The notes beneath the pieces are model-generated. The model was given only the letters and a program-made list of their open reading frames with translations. It was not told the DNA's origin and ran no database searches. From Parafrankia irregularis (GTDB lineage Bacteria; Actinomycetota; Actinomycetes; Frankiales; Frankiaceae), in NCBI RefSeq assembly GCF_001536285.1, contig NZ_FAOZ01000029.1:1-64000 (forward strand): a DNA stretch of 64,000 bases, read 5' to 3'. Positions 59,478 to 64,000 of the stretch are shown here, one piece after another. The position numbers and the translations under genes were made by a program. How positions within the stretch are numbered: position 1 is the first letter of the stretch; every line of letters starts with the position of its first letter.

Positions 59478-59542
59478 CCGGCCGCCGCCCGGCCACCTGA
59501 CCACCCGACGAGTTCACCGGAAACCCGGACAGGAGAGACGTC

Positions 59543-59983
59543 GTGCCCATCGGCGAGGACGCGCTCGGCAACTACGCCTACCAGATCGAGATCGACGGTG
59601 TGGCGATCGCCCAGTTCAAGGAGGTCTCCGGGCTCAGTGCGGAGATCCAGGTGATCGAGCACAAGGAGAACAAGAAGGGCGGTATCCCGGTCATCAAGAA
59701 ACTGCCCGGGGCCCGCAAATGGGGCGACATCCAGCTCAAGCGCGGCAAGACCGATGACCCGGGCTGGTGGAAGTGGATCAAGCAGGTGCAGGAAGGGAAG
59801 ATCGACGAGGCGCGCAAGAACGGCTCGGTGGTCCTCTACGACTACACCCGCGGTGAGAAGGCCCGTTTCAACTTCATCAACGCCTGGCCGTCCAAGGTGA
59901 GCATCGGCAGCCTGCAGGCCGGCGGCAGCGAGATCACCATCGAGGAGGTCACGCTCGTCCACGAAGGCCTGGAGCTGGCGTGA
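59543..59983 (+). CDS. eCIS inner tube protein 1
   Basis: 146 residues, GTG start with AGGAG upstream. Begins EDALGNYAYQIEIDGVAIA and FKEVSGLSAEIQVIEHKE, then LPGARKWGDIQLKRGKTDD and the YDYTRGEKARFNFINAWP end. This is the gp19-like tube fold; hexameric rings stack inside the sheath and hold cargo. It is 65 bases behind the sheath gene. The stop overlaps the next start (GTGA). Confidence 0.93.
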   Translation: MPIGEDALGNYAYQIEIDGVAIAQFKEVSGLSAEIQVIEHKENKKGGIPVIKKLPGARKWGDIQLKRGKTDDPGWWKWIKQVQEGKIDEARKNGSVVLYDYTRGEKARFNFINAWPSKVSIGSLQAGGSEITIEEVTLVHEGLELA

Positions 59984-60369
59984 CCACAGGCGCCGCCGGG
60001 CTGGTCACCGAGTTCGCCTTCGCGCTGCCGCGCGGCTATCTGGACGCCGACGGCCAGCTACACCGCGAGGGCGTCATGCGGCTCGCGACGGCGCGGGACG
60101 AGATCCTCCCGCTGCGTGATCCGCGGGTGCGGGACAACGAGGCGTACCTGACCGTGCTCCTGCTGTCCCGGGTGATCACCCGCCTCGGATCGCTCACCAC
60201 GATCACCCCGGCGGTCGTCGAGGGGCTGTTCGCCCCTGATCTCGCGTTCCTGCAGGACCTCTACCGCCGGATCAACCAGGAGGGGCACACCCACGCCGCG
60301 GTGAGCTGCCCCTCCTGCGAGCACGCCTTCACGGTCGACGTGGCAGGTGGTGCGCCGGGGGAATCCTGA
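59980..60369 (+). CDS. Small eCIS assembly protein with CxxC motif
   Basis: 129 residues, GTG start coupled to the tube gene. Soluble and mostly helical: FALPRGYLDADGQLHREGVMRLAT, DEILPLRDPRVRDNEAYLTVLLLSRVI. The end has VSCPSCEHAF, a CxxC that could bind zinc with other ligands. Proteins of this size and place occur between tube and DUF6760 genes in actinobacterial eCIS and resemble tail-assembly chaperones by position. Function not proved. The stop overlaps the next start by 4 bases. Confidence 0.75.
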   Translation: MTTGAAGLVTEFAFALPRGYLDADGQLHREGVMRLATARDEILPLRDPRVRDNEAYLTVLLLSRVITRLGSLTTITPAVVEGLFAPDLAFLQDLYRRINQEGHTHAAVSCPSCEHAFTVDVAGGAPGES

Positions 60370-60524
60370 CGTACGCGGCCGAGGACCTGCTCGAGGAGGT
60401 CGCGTACCTGGCCGCCGGCTACCACTGGTCACTCGCGGACATTCTCGATCTCGAGCATCCCGACCGGCGGTATTTCCTCACCGCGCTGACGAAACTGACC
60501 GACGAATCCGGAGGGCTGGACTAG
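60366..60524 (+). CDS. DUF6760 small eCIS protein (CTG start)
   Basis: 52 residues. The sequence contains AAEDLLEEVAYLAAGYHWSL and DILDLEHPDRRYF, the DUF6760 pattern found in eCIS operons between the tube and baseplate genes. No ATG, GTG or TTG is available in frame. CTG at 60366 overlaps the previous stop as CTGA and has GGGGGA shortly before it, so coupled initiation at CTG is proposed. It is an exact analogue of the ATGA/GTGA junctions nearby. The role is unknown but its conservation suggests a structural or chaperone part. Confidence 0.8.
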   Translation: MTYAAEDLLEEVAYLAAGYHWSLADILDLEHPDRRYFLTALTKLTDESGGLD

Positions 60525-60527
60525 GCG

Positions 60528-63287
60528 ATGCTGGGTTCGGGCCTGGGCGCATGGCTGCGCCGTCGATCGGATCGCCCCTCGTCGGGCGGTGCGGTCGGCG
60601 GGGATGGAGACACGGAGGGGGAGACCACCTCCGGCGGCAGCGGCCCGGGAGATGCTTCGGGCGGTGGTGCCCTGCCAGCACCGGCCGCGTGGCGTTCGCT
60701 ACCGCCGCTCCGCCCCGCGGACCATCCCGTGACCGCCGATGCCACCGGCTTCGCCCGGGGGCTCGGTAGTCGCAGCCCGGCCCCGATCGTCCTGCGTGCC
60801 CTGGCCCACGGCGTGGACCCGCGCGCGCCGTCCGGAACGTTCCGGCCCAGCCACATCGGGCCGGCCTCCGCGGCGCGGATCCCCACGCCGCCCGTCGCCG
60901 TATCACCGCCGGTCGCCACACCGCCGCCGGTCGCCACACCGCCGCCGGTCGCCGCCCGTCGCGCGGTCGCCCGATCGACGGGCGAGTCGATCGGCAGTAC
61001 GGCCGTCGGATCGGGCGCCGAGGCGCTGACGTCGGCCGGTCAGGCCTCGTCCGGCTGGCGGCGCGCGCGGCTCGCCCGATCGGTTGGCGACCTTCCGCCG
61101 ACCGGCGCCCCGCCATCACCGACCGCACCTTCCGCGTCTTCGGCACCTGACGGGGAGCCCGGTGAGGCGGAGGCGGTTGCCGACGGCCTGACGTCGGATG
61201 GTGCGGTTCCACCTGCCGCGACTCCGTTCGCCGCGGCTCCGCTGCCGGTGTCGGTACCGGCATCCGTACCTGCTGGTCCCACGCCGCCGCCCCGCCGGCT
61301 GGTTGCCAGCGCCGGGTCGGTACAGCCCATGCGTCTTGCCGCCGAGCTGCCGCCCCCGGTGGTCCGTGTGCTGCGCCGGCCGCAGCCAGCCACCGTCGCG
61401 GACGGGGACATCATCGGTGCCGGTGCGCGCACTGCGCGGCCTCGGGAAGGCGCGACCGCCGAGAACGACGGCCTGTCGTCAGACATGCCTAGCAGCGGCC
61501 GGGGTGACCTCGGTCTCGGCGATCACGGCAGTGACGCCGGCGGGTGGCCGGCCATGCCCGTGGCACGAGCGGCTACGAACCCGCCGCCACCGTCGGCGGC
61601 CAGCATGGAGGCGGCGCCGTCCGGCGTGGGATCGCCGGACGGCGCCGCCGGGCGCCGTGGCCTCGGTGTCCCGATCGGGCCGGCACGAGATGATCTGCCG
61701 CGGCGGGGTCGGGTCATCGAGACTCCGTCGGTCACCCGTTCCACAGAGGGGACGGGCCCCGGCGGCCGTCCGGCTGGCCGCCGGGCCGGCCTCGGCCTGC
61801 CGGTCTCGCGCCGTCCCGTCGTCGATCCCGGACGCGACGACTCCGGAAGCGGCGGCTCTGGAGGCGATGGCCCCGGAAACGAGAGTCCGGGAGGCGGTGG
61901 CACTGGCAGGTCTGATTCTCGAGACGGTGGGCGGCAGCCCGGCGCTCCGTCCCCGTCGGGGCTGACCGCATCGCCTGGAGGAACGCCGCCCACGCAGAGC
62001 GCGGGCGGCACGTCCGCCGTGTGGCGGGCCGAGCTCCCGGAGCAGCAGCTCCCGTCACCGCCCTCGCGGCCACCCGCCAGGTCGGTGCCACCGGTGAGCC
62101 GGGCGACGCGTTCCGCGAACGTCGACCCGTCCTCGGCACCCCTGTCACCGGCCACATCCATACCGGAATCGGTGGGACGACCGCCGGCACCGTCCGTGTC
62201 GGCGGAACTGGACGTTCCACCGCTGCCAGGCGTCGCACCGGCGTTGGACGTCCCGGCTGTGCCGCCCCCGGACGCTCCGATGTTCCGGGATACCCCGCCG
62301 CTGCCTCCGGGTTTCCCAGCCGTGCCGGGGGCGCCGGCGGTGTCCGACGGCTGGGCGGTGCCGGATGGGCGGGCGGTGTCGGATGGGCGGGCAGCTTCGA
62401 GCGTGCCGGCGGGCCTGACGGGAATGGCCGCCAGGGCCACCGGCGGGACGCCGCAGCAGCGAGCCACGTCCTCGTCGAAGGACCATCCGGTGGCACGTGT
62501 CGTCCAGCCTCCGCTGGCGGGCCCGGTCCCGCTGGTTCCGCGCGTCCAGCGGGTGGCTCGTGCCGCGGCGCGGGCTGATAGCGGTGTCTCCGATCCGCCC
62601 CGTTCCGGCGGCCCGGCCGACACGGTGTGGTCCGCGCCGGCCGAGCTCGGCGGTGGCCCTGGCACGTCGCCTGCGTTCGGATGGGGGGGTGCTGCCTCCG
62701 CAGGGTCCGCATCGGACGGTGCCGACGGTGCCGGCCCAACGCCAACCGTGATCGTTCCGGCGTGGGGGCGCCCGCCTGGGCCCGCACAGGCGCCTGCCCC
62801 GTTGTCGGCACCGTCCGTGGCACGCCTTGCGGGGGTGGCATCGGATCCGGTCGGGCCGGCGCATCAGCCCCTTCAGCGTCGGCCGCTCCCGGCGTTCCAG
62901 CCAGCCCGGTCGCTCCACCCGGAGCAGATCGCCGTGTCGCGGGAGCCCGAGTCGGCCGCCGGTGCGTCCCTGCCGCCGGCGGACGCACCATCCACCCTGG
63001 TCACCAGGTTCAGCGCATCCGCGCCGAGCGTGGCCAGGGTGACGGCGGACGAGCAGCAGGCAGCCCCGGAACCTGCCGGAGCCGGAGCCGGAGCCGGAGT
63101 CGGAGCCGCGGGCGCCACAGCCGGTACCGGTGCCGGTACCGGTACGGCGAGCGGTGACGGTGGGCGGATTCCGGATGCCGAGATCGCTGGGCTTGCCGAG
63201 CGGATCTACGAGTACCTGGCCCGTCGGCTACGCGCCGAGCTGCTCGCCGACCGGGAACGTCGCGGCCTGTTGGCGGACCCGCTGTGA
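60528..63287 (+). CDS. Large disordered Pro/Ala/Ser-rich eCIS protein with conserved C-terminal helix
   Basis: 919 residues, ATG three bases after the DUF6760 stop. About 860 residues are low complexity: Pro, Ala, Gly, Ser and Val, with repeats such as PVATPPPVAT and stretches like GAGAGAGVGA. No fold is expected. The last 45 residues are different: DAEIAGLAERIYEYLARRLR, followed by AELLADRERRGLL, a strongly amphipathic, charged helix. By position (between the small proteins and the second tube gene) it may be a tape-measure, an anchoring linker or an outside tether. Only the C-terminal helix looks conserved. Confidence 0.7.
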   Translation: MLGSGLGAWLRRRSDRPSSGGAVGGDGDTEGETTSGGSGPGDASGGGALPAPAAWRSLPPLRPADHPVTADATGFARGLGSRSPAPIVLRALAHGVDPRAPSGTFRPSHIGPASAARIPTPPVAVSPPVATPPPVATPPPVAARRAVARSTGESIGSTAVGSGAEALTSAGQASSGWRRARLARSVGDLPPTGAPPSPTAPSASSAPDGEPGEAEAVADGLTSDGAVPPAATPFAAAPLPVSVPASVPAGPTPPPRRLVASAGSVQPMRLAAELPPPVVRVLRRPQPATVADGDIIGAGARTARPREGATAENDGLSSDMPSSGRGDLGLGDHGSDAGGWPAMPVARAATNPPPPSAASMEAAPSGVGSPDGAAGRRGLGVPIGPARDDLPRRGRVIETPSVTRSTEGTGPGGRPAGRRAGLGLPVSRRPVVDPGRDDSGSGGSGGDGPGNESPGGGGTGRSDSRDGGRQPGAPSPSGLTASPGGTPPTQSAGGTSAVWRAELPEQQLPSPPSRPPARSVPPVSRATRSANVDPSSAPLSPATSIPESVGRPPAPSVSAELDVPPLPGVAPALDVPAVPPPDAPMFRDTPPLPPGFPAVPGAPAVSDGWAVPDGRAVSDGRAASSVPAGLTGMAARATGGTPQQRATSSSKDHPVARVVQPPLAGPVPLVPRVQRVARAAARADSGVSDPPRSGGPADTVWSAPAELGGGPGTSPAFGWGGAASAGSASDGADGAGPTPTVIVPAWGRPPGPAQAPAPLSAPSVARLAGVASDPVGPAHQPLQRRPLPAFQPARSLHPEQIAVSREPESAAGASLPPADAPSTLVTRFSASAPSVARVTADEQQAAPEPAGAGAGAGVGAAGATAGTGAGTGTASGDGGRIPDAEIAGLAERIYEYLARRLRAELLADRERRGLLADPL

Positions 63288-63325
63288 ACGCCGCGTCGTC
63301 GTCACTGCAGCAGAGGAGGACTCCG

Positions 63326-63808
63326 ATGCCCGTACCGGCCAGACCCGTTCCGGCCAGACCCCGGCCATCCAGGCCCGGGCCGGCCAACGGGCTGCGTTTC
63401 GACGTGACCATCGGCGCGTTCGAGCTCGGTGCCTTCACCGCGATCGAGGGCCTGGATGCCAGCTACGAGATCAAGACCTACGACGAGGGCGGCCAGAACG
63501 GCTTCCAGCATCAGCTCCTCGGGCGCGTTCACTACCAGAACGTCAAGCTGACCCGGCCGATCGACGCGGACAGCCGCAACCTCAGCGGCTGGTTCAGCAC
63601 CTTCGCGCGGGAGGGCGACGGGCGGGAGACGACGGCCACGATCACCGCGTTCGATGACAACCTGCGCCGGATCGCCGAGTGGACGATGGTCGGGGTGTGC
63701 CCGGTCCGCTATTCGGGGCCGCGTTTCTCCAGCGCCGACGCGAAGGTGGCGACGGAGACCCTGGAGTTCGCCCACCAGGGGTTCCGGGCTCAGTGGCCGG
63801 GCCGGTGA
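63326..63808 (+). CDS. eCIS inner tube protein 2
   Basis: 160 residues from ATG 63326, with GAGGAGG six bases before it (GTG 63284 is rejected). A basic Pro/Arg-rich tail of about 25 residues precedes the tube fold: GLRFDVTIGAFELGAFTAIE, YDEGGQNGFQHQLLGRVHYQ, VKLTRPIDADSRNLSGWF, ATETLEFAHQGF. It is related to tube protein 1 but longer at the N-terminus. Such second tube proteins form the joint between tube and baseplate (Afp5/Pvc5 role). Confidence 0.9.
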   Translation: MPVPARPVPARPRPSRPGPANGLRFDVTIGAFELGAFTAIEGLDASYEIKTYDEGGQNGFQHQLLGRVHYQNVKLTRPIDADSRNLSGWFSTFAREGDGRETTATITAFDDNLRRIAEWTMVGVCPVRYSGPRFSSADAKVATETLEFAHQGFRAQWPGR

Positions 63809-63815
63809 TCGGGCG

Positions 63816-64000
63816 GTGAGCCCGGCGCGCGGGAGTTTCGTCAGGGCCCGGCTGTGCGAGCAGGACAACCAGAGCACGCGGGTGACCTTCCATTTCAACC
63901 CGTCGACGATCAAGATCGCGAAACGGGCGGAGTACCGGGAGCAGCCCACGCAGGCGGCCCGGGAGTCGCCTCGTCCGGCTTTCCTCGGCGCCCGGGCCGT
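63816..64000 (+). CDS. CIS tube/LysM-type adaptor protein, N-terminal fragment
   Basis: GTG at 63816, open to the window end, 61 residues seen. RARLCEQDNQSTRVTFHFNP and STIKIAKRAEYREQPTQ are the N-terminal signature of the CIS tube (Afp7/Pvc7-like) proteins that join the tube to the spike hub. The LysM end, if present, would lie beyond the window. It is separated from tube gene 2 by 7 bases. Shows that the cluster continues to the right. Confidence 0.85.
   Translation, partial: MSPARGSFVRARLCEQDNQSTRVTFHFNPSTIKIAKRAEYREQPTQAARESPRPAFLGARA

Noticed and set aside
55111-59504. Minus-strand frames of 803 and 560 residues opposite the helical effector and sheath genes
   Set aside because: Antisense shadows; the plus-strand products have firm family features.

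Overview
The window is very GC-rich (roughly 70%), uses many GTG starts and has mostly coupled, tightly packed genes. It encodes several luciferase-like monooxygenases, a DinB-like protein of the kind common in actinomycetes, and MoxR/DUF58/transglutaminase and extracellular contractile injection system (eCIS) genes of actinobacterial type. It is best read as a filamentous actinomycete chromosome, with Frankia or a relative as the best fit. That genus call is an inference from style and gene content, since no marker gene is present.

Left edge (1-340): the 3' end of a group II intron, with the maturase C-terminus followed by domain V/VI. After about 0.9 kb of non-coding DNA, 1269-14942 is one long coupled operon. 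It holds two SsuD-like FMN monooxygenases, an acyl-CoA-dehydrogenase-like flavoprotein, a complete peptide/nickel-type ABC importer (lipoprotein, two permeases, fused double ATPase), a heterodimeric ABC exporter with one degenerate ATP site, and a third, internally deleted monooxygenase. The likely theme is uptake and oxidative cleavage of an organosulfur or related small molecule.

15155-27165 is a mixed region. It contains a membrane-anchored protein of unknown function, ribokinase, a DapB-like oxidoreductase, a TerF-like VWA protein, another luciferase-like monooxygenase, a DinB-like protein, a secreted EEP phosphodiesterase with a jacalin-like domain, and a coupled DUF3500 lipoprotein plus NicO-type metal transporter.

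27459-47434 is an NTPase-rich surface locus. On the minus strand lie a membrane-anchored Ig/FN3/SPOR-like protein and a membrane-anchored Hsp70 ATPase fused to an outside BNR-like repeat domain. On the plus strand lie MoxR, DUF58, a transglutaminase-fold membrane protein that has lost its catalytic Cys and His, and two paralogous beta-propeller/PKD proteins. Back on the minus strand are two coupled dynamin-like GTPases, followed by a response regulator without a phospho-acceptor Asp. The parts suggest an ATP/GTP-driven envelope assembly or conflict system.

47443-64000 is the left part of an eCIS (phage-tail-like particle). It holds a lytic transglycosylase/NlpC hydrolase without signal peptide, the DUF4255 cap protein, the AAA+ ATPase, and three proteins that share an N-terminal GN-motif: a Cys-rich Ala-rich putative effector, a DUF4157 protein, and a helical HNH-nuclease protein. 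It continues with a DUF6714-like putative immunity protein, the sheath, two inner-tube proteins, small assembly proteins including a 52-residue DUF6760 protein with a CTG start, a 919-residue disordered protein, and the start of a CIS tube/LysM-type protein cut by the window edge. Spike, baseplate wedge and fibre genes must lie beyond 64000 if the system is complete.
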